NCBI GenBank assembly: GCA_023954375.1
Contig: JAMLIC010000004.1
Location: 124,001-188,000 of the forward strand
DNA from: Planctomycetota bacterium
GTDB taxonomy: Bacteria > Planctomycetota > J058
Length of the DNA stretch: 64,000 nucleotides
Direction of reading: 5' to 3'
Under the pieces are notes generated by a model. It did no database searches, had not been told where the DNA came from, and was given only the letters and a program-made list of their open reading frames with translations. Position numbers and translations under genes: made by a program. Shown in pieces: positions 25,209 through 33,544 of the stretch. Every line of letters starts with the position of its first letter. Within the stretch, counting starts at the first letter, position 1.

Positions 25209-26930
25209 TCAGGTCCACGCCAGCAGGCGCCGCCCGGCCACCCGCGCGGCGAGCCGCAGGCGCTCGCGCCAGGGGAGGCGCGACCAGTTGGCCTCGAGCA
25301 CGCCGCGCGTGAAGAAGGTCGGGCGCGAGGCGTCGACGGCCACGTCCACCACGACGGGGCGCCCCTGCGCCTGGACCGCCCGGGCGCGCCGGGCCACGTC
25401 GTCGACCTGGTCGTCGAAGGTGAGCGTGAGCGCCTCGACGCCGAGGGCGCCGGCCAGCGCCGCGAGGTCGTAGTCGGGCAGGTCGGTGCAGGCGGTGCGC
25501 GCGAGGACGCGCTCCTGGAACTGCGCGATCTGCCCGAGCGCGCCGTCGCGCAGCACGAAGGTCGCCACGGCCGCCCCCTGGTGGGCGGCCGTGAGCAGCT
25601 CGAGCCCGGTCATCAGGAAGGCGCCGTCGCCCGGCAGGGCGACCACGGGCCGGTCCGGGCACGCGAGCGCCGCGCCGATCGCCGCGGGGACGGCGTAGCC
25701 CATGCACGAGTAGTCCACCGGGGCCAGGAAGCTGCGCGGGCGCGGGAGGCGCAGGTGCTCCATGGCCAGGAACAGGCCGTTGCCGCTGTCCGCCGCGAAC
25801 ACGGCCTCCGGCCCGAACGCCGCCTGGAGCCCGCGGAGCAGGCGGGCGGGCGACACGCCCTCGCCGCGCGTCGCCAGCCAGTCGGCCCAGGTGTCGGCGT
25901 GGCCCTGCGCCAGCCAGGCGCGCAGGGCCGGGTCGCGCGGGCGCGCCGGGAGGCGCGCGACGGCGGCCGACACGAACGCCGCCGCGTCGCCGGTCACGGT
26001 GACGGCGGGCGCGAGGTTCCTGCCGAACACCGCCGGGTCGACGTCGACGTGGACGAGCGGGCCGGGCGGCGTCAGCCCGTAGCTGGCCGTGGCCACCTCG
26101 CCGAAGCGGCAGCCGATCGCCAGGAGGAGGTCGCAGCCCGCCGTCACCTCCCGCACGAACGGCGGCGCCATGGTCCCGAACCCGCACCAGGCCCACAGCG
26201 GGTGGTCCTCCGGGAACACGCCCTTGCCCGAGATCGTCGTCGTCACCGGCGCCTCGAGGCGCTCGGCCAGCGCGACGAGGTCCGGGCCGGCGCCGGCCGC
26301 CCCGGCGCCGAGGTAGAGGAGCGGCCGCCGCGCCCGCCCGAGCGCGGCGAGCGCCGCCGCCATCTCGCCGCCGTCGAGCGGGGCCGGGGCGGGGGCCGGC
26401 GGCGGCGCCCCGGCGCGCCCGCGGCCGGTGAGGAGGAGCTCCGCCGGCACCTCGACCAGCACGGGGCCGCCGGGCGGGCGGCGCGCCAGGCGGCAGGCCT
26501 CGCGCACGGCGGCGTGGAGGTCGTCGAGCGCCTCGACGCGCACCTGCGCCTTCGTCACGGGGCGCGCGAGCGCCACCTGGTCGACGTCGTGGAGCTGGTA
26601 GGCGCGCCCCGAGTCGCGGCGCACACCGGCGGCCAGCACCAGCATGGGCACCTGGTCGAGGAACGCCTCGGCGATCCCCGAGAGCGCGTGGGTGACGCCG
26701 GCGCCGGGGACGAGGGCCAGCGCGGCCAGGCCGCCCGACGCCCGCCACGCGCCGTCGGCCATGAACCCGGCCGCCTGCTCGTCGGTGACGAGGACGGGCC
26801 GGACCTCGTCGGCCCGGCGGCGCAGGGCGTCGAAGAGCTCGATCGTGTGCGTCCCCGGGATCCCGAACACGAGGCGCACGCCCTCGGCGGCGAGCGCCTG
26901 GACGACGAGGTCGGCCCCGCCCGCGCTCAC
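25209..26930 (-). CDS. Thiamine-diphosphate enzyme, acetolactate-synthase-like
   Basis: This 573-aa protein has the three-domain TPP-decarboxylase layout. The N-terminal pyrimidine-binding domain has the catalytic Glu in TDEQAAGFMADG (about residue 50). The central domain is Rossmann-like. The C-terminal PP domain has GDGAFLMTGLELLTAAHQG, the thiamine motif. The final NN of the canonical motif reads RD. It may be an acetolactate synthase-like, benzoylformate-decarboxylase-like or oxo-acid decarboxylase enzyme. The GTG start overlaps the GMC oxidoreductase stop by 4 bp, so a joint catabolic step is likely (alcohol or aldehyde oxidation next to a 2-oxoacid enzyme). Confidence 0.85.
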   Translation of the reverse strand: MSAGGADLVVQALAAEGVRLVFGIPGTHTIELFDALRRRADEVRPVLVTDEQAAGFMADGAWRASGGLAALALVPGAGVTHALSGIAEAFLDQVPMLVLAAGVRRDSGRAYQLHDVDQVALARPVTKAQVRVEALDDLHAAVREACRLARRPPGGPVLVEVPAELLLTGRGRAGAPPPAPAPAPLDGGEMAAALAALGRARRPLLYLGAGAAGAGPDLVALAERLEAPVTTTISGKGVFPEDHPLWAWCGFGTMAPPFVREVTAGCDLLLAIGCRFGEVATASYGLTPPGPLVHVDVDPAVFGRNLAPAVTVTGDAAAFVSAAVARLPARPRDPALRAWLAQGHADTWADWLATRGEGVSPARLLRGLQAAFGPEAVFAADSGNGLFLAMEHLRLPRPRSFLAPVDYSCMGYAVPAAIGAALACPDRPVVALPGDGAFLMTGLELLTAAHQGAAVATFVLRDGALGQIAQFQERVLARTACTDLPDYDLAALAGALGVEALTLTFDDQVDDVARRARAVQAQGRPVVVDVAVDASRPTFFTRGVLEANWSRLPWRERLRLAARVAGRRLLAWT

Positions 26931-28480
26931 CGCGCCGCCCCCGCGACCGACGTGTCCTCGAGCACGGCGTCGGCCACGCGGTCGGCCAGGGCCATGATCG
27001 TCAGGTAGGGGTTGATCTCGGCCGCGGCCGGGAACAGGCTCGCGTCGGCCACGTAGAGCCCCGGCGCGCCGTGCACGCGCCCGAGCGCGTCGGTGACCGA
27101 GTCGCCGGGCCCGCGCCCCATGGCGCAGCCGCCCATGAGGTGCGCCGCCGAGACGGCCACGCGGCCCTCGACGAACATGTCGGGCCGGACGCGCCCCGCG
27201 AGCGCCTCGGGCGCGCGCGGGTCGCCCGCGTCGGCGGCCTCGATCAGCGGCGGGTCGGCCACCGGGACGTGCACCCGCCGCGCGCCGGCGGCGAAGGCGA
27301 TCCGCGCGGCCGCCCGCGAGCCGGCGGCCAGGCGCTCGACGACGGTCGGGGTGAAGCGGTAGCGGACCACCGGGCGTCCGGCGCGGTCGACCGTCACGCG
27401 GTTGCGCGCGTCGACCGGGTCGATCGCCAGGACGAGGATCATCTGCAGCCGCGGGAACGCGCGCAGGAGCGCCTCGTGCGCCGGCCCGAAGCCGGTGAGC
27501 GAGCGGGCGGTGGTGAAGGGGAAGTACATGCAGGTCTCGAGGAGGAAGCCCTCCTCGGCCGCCCGGTCCACGTAGAAGCTCTTGGGGTGCCCGCGCGAGT
27601 TCGTGATCGGGCGGTCGTGCTCGGCCACGACGATCACGGCCGGCTGGCAGGTGAAGCCGCGCCCGAGCCGCGGCAGGCGCGCCGGCAGCCGCGAGCGCAG
27701 GAGGAGCGCCGGCGACCCGACCGCCCCGGCCGCGACGACGACGGCCCGCGCCCGCAGGACGTACTCGCCGGCGGACCAGTGCGAGCGGACGCCCGCGGCG
27801 CCCGGGGCCGGCGGGCGCACCCGCGCGCGCACGAGCCACTGCCCCTGGTGCGCCTCGAGGTCGAGCACCTCGCAGCGGGTGACGACCTCGACCCCGGCGC
27901 CCTCGGCGCGGGGGAGCTGCACGCGGTTGGTCCCCTGCTTCGCCCCCGCCGCGCAGCCCAGGTTGCACAGCCCGCAGCCGCGGCAGCCCTTGACGTTCAC
28001 GGGGAACTGCGCCGCCTCCCAGCCGAGCCGCTCGCAGCCGGCGCGGAACAGGCGGTTGTTGTCGTTGAGCGCCTCGGGCGGCAGGAGGTGGACCGAGTTG
28101 TCCGCCTCGTAGGAGGCGCAGCGCCGGGAGAGGTCCTCGTGGTCGAGGCCCGGCACGCCCCAGGCCTCGATCACGCGCGCCGCCGGGCGCAGCGACGTGC
28201 CCGTGTAGACCGCGGTCGAGCCGCCCAGCGTGCAGCCCATGGCGAGGCTCAGCGTGCGCTCGGCGGTGAGCACGCCGCCGCCCTGCGCGTAGAGGGCGCG
28301 GGCCATCTCCACCTCGCGCCCGGTGAGCTCGTCGTCGGTCAGGCGCGCCCCCTGCTCGAGGACGAGGACGCGCCGGCCGGCGGCGCACAGGGGCGCCAGC
28401 CGCGCCGCGACGGCGCCGCCGCCGGCGCCGGAGCCGACGACGACGACGTCGGCGGTCAGGTAGCGCGTGACCTCAGGCAC
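26927..28480 (-). CDS. GMC-family FAD oxidoreductase with Cys cluster
   Basis: This 517-aa flavoprotein has the N-terminal FAD motif VVGSGAGGGAVAARL. A GCTLGGSTAVYTGT segment and the C-terminal GMC block (SAAHLMGGCAMG, then INPYLTIMALADRVAD) are also present. A cysteine-rich insert GCRGCGLCNLGC (about residue 165) could bind an iron-sulfur cluster, as in long-chain alcohol oxidase-like relatives. It overlaps the gene at 28473-28862, which encodes its likely small subunit. Substrate unknown; an alcohol or sugar is expected for the family. Confidence 0.88.
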   Translation of the reverse strand: MPEVTRYLTADVVVVGSGAGGGAVAARLAPLCAAGRRVLVLEQGARLTDDELTGREVEMARALYAQGGGVLTAERTLSLAMGCTLGGSTAVYTGTSLRPAARVIEAWGVPGLDHEDLSRRCASYEADNSVHLLPPEALNDNNRLFRAGCERLGWEAAQFPVNVKGCRGCGLCNLGCAAGAKQGTNRVQLPRAEGAGVEVVTRCEVLDLEAHQGQWLVRARVRPPAPGAAGVRSHWSAGEYVLRARAVVVAAGAVGSPALLLRSRLPARLPRLGRGFTCQPAVIVVAEHDRPITNSRGHPKSFYVDRAAEEGFLLETCMYFPFTTARSLTGFGPAHEALLRAFPRLQMILVLAIDPVDARNRVTVDRAGRPVVRYRFTPTVVERLAAGSRAAARIAFAAGARRVHVPVADPPLIEAADAGDPRAPEALAGRVRPDMFVEGRVAVSAAHLMGGCAMGRGPGDSVTDALGRVHGAPGLYVADASLFPAAAEINPYLTIMALADRVADAVLEDTSVAGAAR

Positions 28481-28862
28481 GTGGCACCCTCGGCTCCCAG
28501 CCCAGCGCCGGCCAGGCGGCGGGCCGTCCGTAGACGCCCAGCAGCGCCAGCGTGCGCACGCCCCAGGCCCCGGCGCGGACGAGGCGCAGGCGGCGGCGCG
28601 ACAGCCACTCGAGCACGCGCCCGCGGCGGCCGGCGTCGAGGCGGGAGAAGCGGCGCCCCCAGCGGAGGACGGGCAGCCACTCGACGCCGCGCAGGAACAG
28701 CCGCACCTGCGCCCGCTCGGCCGGGCGCCGGTCGCCGAGCGCGGCCTCGACCTGCGCCTCGACCTCGGCCCAGGCGCCCTCGTCGAACGACGCCGCCAGC
28801 GGCGCCACGGCCTCGACCAGCGCGCGGAAGGTCCCGCGCACGGGCGCGAGCGGGCCGCTCAC
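28473..28862 (-). CDS. Probable small subunit of the GMC dehydrogenase (gluconate-2-DH subunit-3-like)
   Basis: This 129-aa helical protein begins at GTG 28862, overlapping the upstream stop by 4 bp, and overlaps the GMC start by 8 bp. The pattern FRALVEAVAP...FLRGVEWLPVLRWGRRFSRLD..RRGRVLEWL...ALLGVYG recalls subunit 3 of gluconate 2-dehydrogenase-like complexes. Those pair with a GMC flavoprotein and help folding or export. No signal peptide is obvious. Assignment rests on pattern and context. Confidence 0.65.
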   Translation of the reverse strand: MSGPLAPVRGTFRALVEAVAPLAASFDEGAWAEVEAQVEAALGDRRPAERAQVRLFLRGVEWLPVLRWGRRFSRLDAGRRGRVLEWLSRRRLRLVRAGAWGVRTLALLGVYGRPAAWPALGWEPRVPRA

Positions 28863-30139
28863 GCGCCGCACGGGAGGCCTCCGAGGCGCAGGCGGTCGGC
28901 CGCGGCGGCCAGGGCCCGGGCCGTCCCCTCCAGCGTGTCCTGCACGAGCTCGCCCCGCAGGTCGAGCTCGGGCGCGGTGAGGGCGCGCCGCGCGCAGCGC
29001 ACCGCCTGCGCGGCGGCCAGGCCGACGCGCAGCGCGCAGGCCGGCTTGGCGCCGTCGCAGGCGGCGGCGCCCGCGGCCGCGAGGACGAGGTGGGCGGCGC
29101 GCTCGACCTCGTCGCGGCCGCCGCCGAGGAGCCGCGCGCATCCCGCCGCGGCGCCAGCGCTCGCGGCGACCAGGGCGTGGCACAGGGGCGACGGGGCGCG
29201 GTCGCGCAGGAGGCGCGCGACGAGGTGGCTCGTGGCGAGCGCGCGCGCGAGGTCGGCGCGCGTGCTGCCCACGCGCCGGGCGACCGCCTCGAGCGGCAGG
29301 GTGGCCACGAGCCCCTGGTTGCCGCTCCAGCCGCTCGTCACGACGGTGACCTGCGCCCCCGACATGCGGGCCAGCGCCGCGGCGGACGCGAGGAGCTCCG
29401 CGTCGTCCTCGGGCGGGACGCTCGCCGCCGCCGGCCCGCGCCCCGCGAACAGCGCGGCGGCCAGGTTCGTCTCCATGCCCGCCAGGAGGGCGGCCGCGTC
29501 GTCCTCGTCGAGCGCGTCGGCGAGCGCCAGCGCCTCGTCGAGCGAGGCGGGCGGGCGGTCGACCTCCGCCGCCGGCGGCGCCCAGGGCAGCGGCAGGGGG
29601 CGCCCGTCGCGCGTGAGCGCGACCACACGGTCGTGCGCCCCCTCGAGCCGGGCGCTCGTCCGGGTGCCGTCCGTCTCGACGGTCGCCTCGACCCAGAGGC
29701 CGTCGGCCGGGCGCTCGGTGATCGTCACGGCGCCGGCGGCCACCAGGTCCAGCGCCCGCTCGACGTCCGGCGCCGTGACCCCGGCGAGCACGTCCAGGCG
29801 GCGGTGAGGCGCGCCGACCAGCGCGCCGAGCGCGGCCGCCAAAGGCAGGCCGGCGCGGCCCCCGGCCCCGGGGACGCCGGCGCGCAGCCCGTTGCGCAGC
29901 GTCCCGGGGTCGCAGGCGACGCGGATCGCGCGGGGGGCGCCGCCGGCCGCCCGGGCCGCGAGGGCCGCCGCCAGGGCGACCGCCGCGGGCTCGGTGCACC
30001 CCGTCGAGCGCTGGACGCAGGGGAGATGCTGGACGACGTGCACCTGGCCTCCGGAGGTCGGCGGCCGGGCAGCACCTGCCGCTCCGGCCGAAGACCCGGC
30101 GGCGCAGCGCGGTCGTCGCGCCGGTGTGACGCCGGTCAT
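28859..30139 (-). CDS. CyuA/YhaM-like L-cysteine desulfidase (UPF0597)
   Basis: The protein shares the UPF0597/CyuA blocks: GCTEPAAVALAAALAA near the N-terminus, VTSGWSGNQGLVATLP in the middle and CDGAKPACALRVGLAAAQAV near the C-terminus. Family members are Fe-S enzymes that split L-cysteine to sulfide, ammonia and pyruvate, or are serine-dehydratase relatives. The ATG at 30139 overlaps the upstream stop (ATGA) and gives 426 aa. GTG 30043, with GGAGG 4 nt upstream, gives an N-terminus closer to the family, so the first 32 residues are doubtful. Its place inside a nitrite-respiration run is unexpected; sulfide supply for copper or iron-sulfur sites is one speculative link. Confidence 0.82.
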   Translation of the reverse strand: MTGVTPARRPRCAAGSSAGAAGAARPPTSGGQVHVVQHLPCVQRSTGCTEPAAVALAAALAARAAGGAPRAIRVACDPGTLRNGLRAGVPGAGGRAGLPLAAALGALVGAPHRRLDVLAGVTAPDVERALDLVAAGAVTITERPADGLWVEATVETDGTRTSARLEGAHDRVVALTRDGRPLPLPWAPPAAEVDRPPASLDEALALADALDEDDAAALLAGMETNLAAALFAGRGPAAASVPPEDDAELLASAAALARMSGAQVTVVTSGWSGNQGLVATLPLEAVARRVGSTRADLARALATSHLVARLLRDRAPSPLCHALVAASAGAAAGCARLLGGGRDEVERAAHLVLAAAGAAACDGAKPACALRVGLAAAQAVRCARRALTAPELDLRGELVQDTLEGTARALAAAADRLRLGGLPCGA

Positions 30140-31671
30140 GGCCGTGTGACACCCGCGAGCTCGGTGAGGCGCGCCACGGCCTGGTCGATCGGCGCGCGCA
30201 GCCCGTCGACCCGCGCCGCCGGGGCGCCGCCGCCGTCGAGGATCACGAGCGAGGACGTGTGGTCGAAGCCGCCGTCCGCCGCCCGGCGGCGGTAGCGGAT
30301 CCCGAGCGCCGCGGCGAGCTCGCGCGCGTCGTCCGGGCCGGCGGCGGCGAGCGTGAAGCGGACGGGGTCGAGCCCGTGGGCGTCGTGGAGCGCGGCGAGC
30401 GTCGCGGGGTCGTCGCGCGCGGCGTCGAAGCTGACGAGCAGCACCCGCACCCGGGCGCGGGCGGCCTCGGGGAGCGCCTCGACGAGGGCCCTCGCGTCCT
30501 CGAAGAGCATGGGGCACACCGCCGGGCAGGTGCCGTAGAACATGCTCACGACGAGCGGGTGGCCGCGGTGGACGTCGAGCCGGACCGCGCCGCCGTCGGC
30601 GCCCACGAGGCGCGGCGTGAGCGCGTAGAGCGAGTGGTCGCCCGCCGGCCGCTCGTCGGCGCCGGGCTCGCTGGCGGGGGGCGCGGCCGCGGCCGCGGCG
30701 CCGACCCCCGGCGCCGCGGGGGCCGGCTTCGCCTTCGACGCGCAGCACCCGCCGCGGGTCGGGGCCGCGACGGGGGGGGGCGCGGGGGGCGGTCGCAGGT
30801 CGCCGGCGACGCGGAAGCCCATGTTTCGCCCCGTGTAGCGCGGCCGCATGGCCGTCCGCATGGCGAAGCGCATGAAGGTGGCGTAGTCGCTCGCGTCGGC
30901 GGCGCCGCTCGCCCCCGCGCCGCACAGGCCGGGCGGCGCGTCGGACCCCCGCAGGTCGCCGTCGAGGAGCGCCGCCTCGAAGTCGTCCACCCACTCCCAC
31001 ACCAGGCCGTGCAGGTCGCGCGCGCCCCAGGCGTTGGGCGCGCCGTGCCCGGCGTCGGGGAGGCGCGCGGGCGCCGGCCGGGCGTACCACTCGAGGATCC
31101 GCGCCCTGAACGCGGGGTCGGCGCTCGCGTCGCGCTCCGTCCCGGAGGCGGCGGCGGCCACCTCCCACTCGGCCTCCGTCGGCAGGCGCAGGCCGAGGCT
31201 CCGCGCGTAGGCGCGGGCGGCGAACCAGCTCACGTTCGTGACCGGCGCGCCGGGCGGCGCCGCCCCGAGGTCGTCCGGGCCGGCCCAGTGCGCGAGGTAG
31301 CTCGCGTCCACGAGCAGGCCCGGCGCGCGGTCGCGCCGCCACTCCGGCCGCGCGCGCACGAACGCCAGGAACTCGGCGTTCGTCACCTGCCGGGCGGCGA
31401 GGCGAAAGGCCGGGACGTCCACCGCAGCGGCGCCGGGCGGGGCGAAGGGGGCCCGGTAGGCCCCCGGCCCGACCTCGACCCACTCGACCTCGACCGAGGG
31501 GACGTCGATCGAGGGGACGCGCGGCGGGCCGGCCTCCGCCGGCCGGCCCGCCGTGGTCCCGGCCGTGGCGCGTTCACCGCGCGCGTCCGCCGGAGGAGGG
31601 TGCCCGGCTTGACACGCGGGCGCGAGGAGCGCCACGACCCACGAGCATGACTTCAACGCCGTCCGACGCAT
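30136..31671 (-). CDS. NirV-like SUMF1 domain fused to a SCO copper-chaperone domain
   Basis: This 511-aa lipoprotein-like protein (MRRTALKSCSWVVALLAPAC signal) has two domains. Residues about 60-310 are a SUMF1/formylglycine-generating-enzyme-like domain (VTNAEFLAFV, APVTNVSWFAARAYA, RLPTEAEWEVAA, WEWVDDF, RNMGFRV), as in NirV encoded beside nirK. After a linker with a GGCCASK motif, residues about 345-510 form a SCO/SenC thioredoxin fold with the copper ligands CPAVC and His in DHTSSLVILD. SCO proteins deliver copper to oxidase CuA sites. A fusion to NirV beside nirK suggests copper-site maturation of NirK. ATG 31671 has GGAGGAGGGACGA upstream. Confidence 0.9.
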   Translation of the reverse strand: MRRTALKSCSWVVALLAPACQAGHPPPADARGERATAGTTAGRPAEAGPPRVPSIDVPSVEVEWVEVGPGAYRAPFAPPGAAAVDVPAFRLAARQVTNAEFLAFVRARPEWRRDRAPGLLVDASYLAHWAGPDDLGAAPPGAPVTNVSWFAARAYARSLGLRLPTEAEWEVAAAASGTERDASADPAFRARILEWYARPAPARLPDAGHGAPNAWGARDLHGLVWEWVDDFEAALLDGDLRGSDAPPGLCGAGASGAADASDYATFMRFAMRTAMRPRYTGRNMGFRVAGDLRPPPAPPPVAAPTRGGCCASKAKPAPAAPGVGAAAAAAPPASEPGADERPAGDHSLYALTPRLVGADGGAVRLDVHRGHPLVVSMFYGTCPAVCPMLFEDARALVEALPEAARARVRVLLVSFDAARDDPATLAALHDAHGLDPVRFTLAAAGPDDARELAAALGIRYRRRAADGGFDHTSSLVILDGGGAPAARVDGLRAPIDQAVARLTELAGVTRP

Positions 31672-31783
31672 TCGTCCCTCCTCCCGCTCCCTGCTCTGCC
31701 CGTCGTGACGAGAAGCCTGCCAGTCCCGAGCCACGGGGGGAACGGAGCGACCAGCGAGGCGAGGCCGCGGAGGCCGAGGCGAG

Positions 31784-31840
31784 GCGGCGCGCGCGCGGCC
31801 GACATCGATCGCCGGATCCTGTCGGCCGCGCGCGCGCCGC
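31784..31840. terminator. Perfect 21-bp hairpin between nirK and the nirV-SCO gene
   Basis: 31784-31804 and 31820-31840 are exact reverse complements (21 bp, almost all G/C) with a 15-nt loop. It sits about 35 bp past the nirK stop on the same strand. It could act as a partial terminator, an mRNA 3'-stabiliser or an attenuator in the 204-bp leader of the nirV-SCO gene. Confidence 0.6.
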
Positions 31841-31848
31841 CCCGCCCG

Positions 31849-31870
31849 GCATCCGCGGCCGCAGCCGTCG
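31849..31870 (-). repeat. Dispersed 22-nt motif after the nirK stop
   Basis: This is identical to 25177-25198. It lies 5 nt past the nirK stop codon. It is followed on the minus strand by the 21-bp hairpin and a CTCGCCTCGGCC-type stretch that resembles the inner part of the 260-bp repeats at 50.3-51.1 kb. Confidence 0.6.
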
Positions 31871-31875
31871 CTCAG

Positions 31876-33354
31876 TCAGCGCTTGCGCTGCGCGGTGACC
31901 TCGGCCGGCGTGACCGCGTCGCCCGAGTTGCCCCACGTGTTGCGGATGTAGGTGACCACGTTGGCCACCTCCTCGTCCGTGAGCTGGCCGAGCGGCGGCA
32001 TCACCGAGTTGTAGACGACCCCGTTGACGGTCACCGGCCCCTGGAGCCCGTCGATGACGACCCGGATCGAGCGGGCCTTGTCGGCCATCAGGTAGTCCGA
32101 CCCGGCCAGCGGCGGGAAGACCCGCGGCAGCCCCTGGCCGTTGGCCATGTGGCAGGCCTGGCAGGTGTTGGCGTAGATCGTGGCGCCCATCTCGAGCTGG
32201 GCGGCCTTGGTCAGCGCCGCCGGGACGCCGCGGTACTCGTCGACCCCCTTGTCGCCGCCGGCGCCCGGCGGGCGCGCGGAAGGCGGCGCCGCCGCGACCG
32301 TCGGCGCCGGGCCGTCCGGGACGCCGGGTCGGTAGACGCGGTCGGCCTGCTTGCCCGAGAAGACGTCCTTGCCGGCGGTGGTCGGGCCGTCGACCTGGAG
32401 CACGCCGATCGCGCCCTTGTTGAAGGCGCGGGTCAGGGCGTGGTCGACCAGGATGTAGCTGCCGGGGACCTCGACCGTGAACTCGACGATCGCCGCCCCG
32501 CCGGGCGGGACCGTGGTCGTCTGCACCTGCTCCTGGAAGCGCAGGCCGCCCTCGGTGTAGACGCGGTCGAAGATCTCGCCGATCACGTGGAAGCTGCTGG
32601 CCAGGTTCGGCCCGCCGTTGCCGACGTACATGCGGATCCGCTCGCCGACCTTCGCCTTGAGGGCGCGGTCGCCGGCGAGCGCCCCCTCGGCCCCGTTGAA
32701 CAGCACGTAGGTGGGCCGCTCGTCGATCGCCTTGGCCATGTCGAACGGCTGCAGCCCCGGCTCGCGGTAGCCGCCCTGGGTGTAGAAGTCGCCCTGCATG
32801 ACGTAGAACTCGCGGTCGACCGGCGGCAGGCCGCCCTCGGGTTCGACCAGGATCAGGCCGTACATGCCGTTGGCCACGTGCATCCCGACGGGCGCCGTGG
32901 CGCAGTGGTAGACGTAGATCCCCGGGTTGAGCGCCTTGAACGAGAACACCGACGTGTGGCCCGGCGCCGTGAACGAGGCCGCCGCGCCGCCGCCCGGCCC
33001 GGTGACCGCGTGCAGGTCGATGTTGTGCGGCACCTTGCTGTCGGGATGGTTGTGGAGGTGGAACTCGACCTCGTCGCCGTGGCGGATGCGGATGAACTTG
33101 CCCGGGACCTGGCCCCCGTAGGTCCAGAAGGTGTAATCGACCCCCTCGGAGATCGGCAGGACCACCTCGGTCACCTCGAGGTCGATCCGGACCTTCGCCG
33201 GCGCCTTGCGCCCGGTGGGCGGCGGCACGTCGGGCGCGTGCGTGAGCACGGCCTGGAGCGGGGTCCCCTTGTCGTCGGCCCAGGCGACCGCCGGGCCGCC
33301 GAGCACGGCGGCCGCGAGGGCCGCGCCCATGAACCTGCGAGAGGCGCGCGTCAC
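31876..33354 (-). CDS. nirK: Copper nitrite reductase NirK with C-terminal cytochrome c
   Basis: This 492-aa enzyme reduces nitrite to NO in the periplasm. Two cupredoxin domains carry the type-1 copper set (His of VPHNIDLHA, Cys and His of [14 protein letters not shown], Met of ANGM). The type-2 His residues are in DLHA, YHC and [14 protein letters not shown], and the catalytic segment is [13 protein letters not shown] linker leads to a cytochrome c domain (CQACH, about residue 400; axial Met in VMPPLGQL), so electrons can enter through a tethered heme. The GTG at 33354 has AGGAG 8 nt upstream and gives a signal peptide with an RR-F motif ([17 protein letters not shown]) compatible with Tat export. 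Confidence 0.95.
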   Translation of the reverse strand: MTRASRRFMGAALAAAVLGGPAVAWADDKGTPLQAVLTHAPDVPPPTGRKAPAKVRIDLEVTEVVLPISEGVDYTFWTYGGQVPGKFIRIRHGDEVEFHLHNHPDSKVPHNIDLHAVTGPGGGAAASFTAPGHTSVFSFKALNPGIYVYHCATAPVGMHVANGMYGLILVEPEGGLPPVDREFYVMQGDFYTQGGYREPGLQPFDMAKAIDERPTYVLFNGAEGALAGDRALKAKVGERIRMYVGNGGPNLASSFHVIGEIFDRVYTEGGLRFQEQVQTTTVPPGGAAIVEFTVEVPGSYILVDHALTRAFNKGAIGVLQVDGPTTAGKDVFSGKQADRVYRPGVPDGPAPTVAAAPPSARPPGAGGDKGVDEYRGVPAALTKAAQLEMGATIYANTCQACHMANGQGLPRVFPPLAGSDYLMADKARSIRVVIDGLQGPVTVNGVVYNSVMPPLGQLTDEEVANVVTYIRNTWGNSGDAVTPAEVTAQRKR

Positions 33355-33544
33355 GTTCTCACTCCTGGCTCGAGTTCGCCCCGCGCCTGCGCAGCGCCGC
33401 GCGGCGGCGAGCCCGGCGGGTGCACGGCACGTGCCGGGGGTGACGCCTCGTAAGGTCCCTACCTCCGGCTCCCCGGGGGGGCGCGCGTCACACGGAAGGA
33501 ACACGTATTTCGGGAGAGAAATGCCATTATTGTGAACGGTCACG
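33355..33544 (-). promoter_or_regulatory. nirK upstream region with AT-rich island and dyad
   Basis: The gap before nirK contains an unusually AT-rich island at about 33505-33535 (cgtatttcgg...gccattattgtg), in contrast to the surrounding GC. This suggests an internal promoter for nirK. At 33531-33544 the dyad TGTGA-ACGG-TCACG has CRP/FNR-superfamily symmetry with a 4-nt spacer and overlaps the ctaB stop. Exact -10/-35 elements are not clear. Confidence 0.4.
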
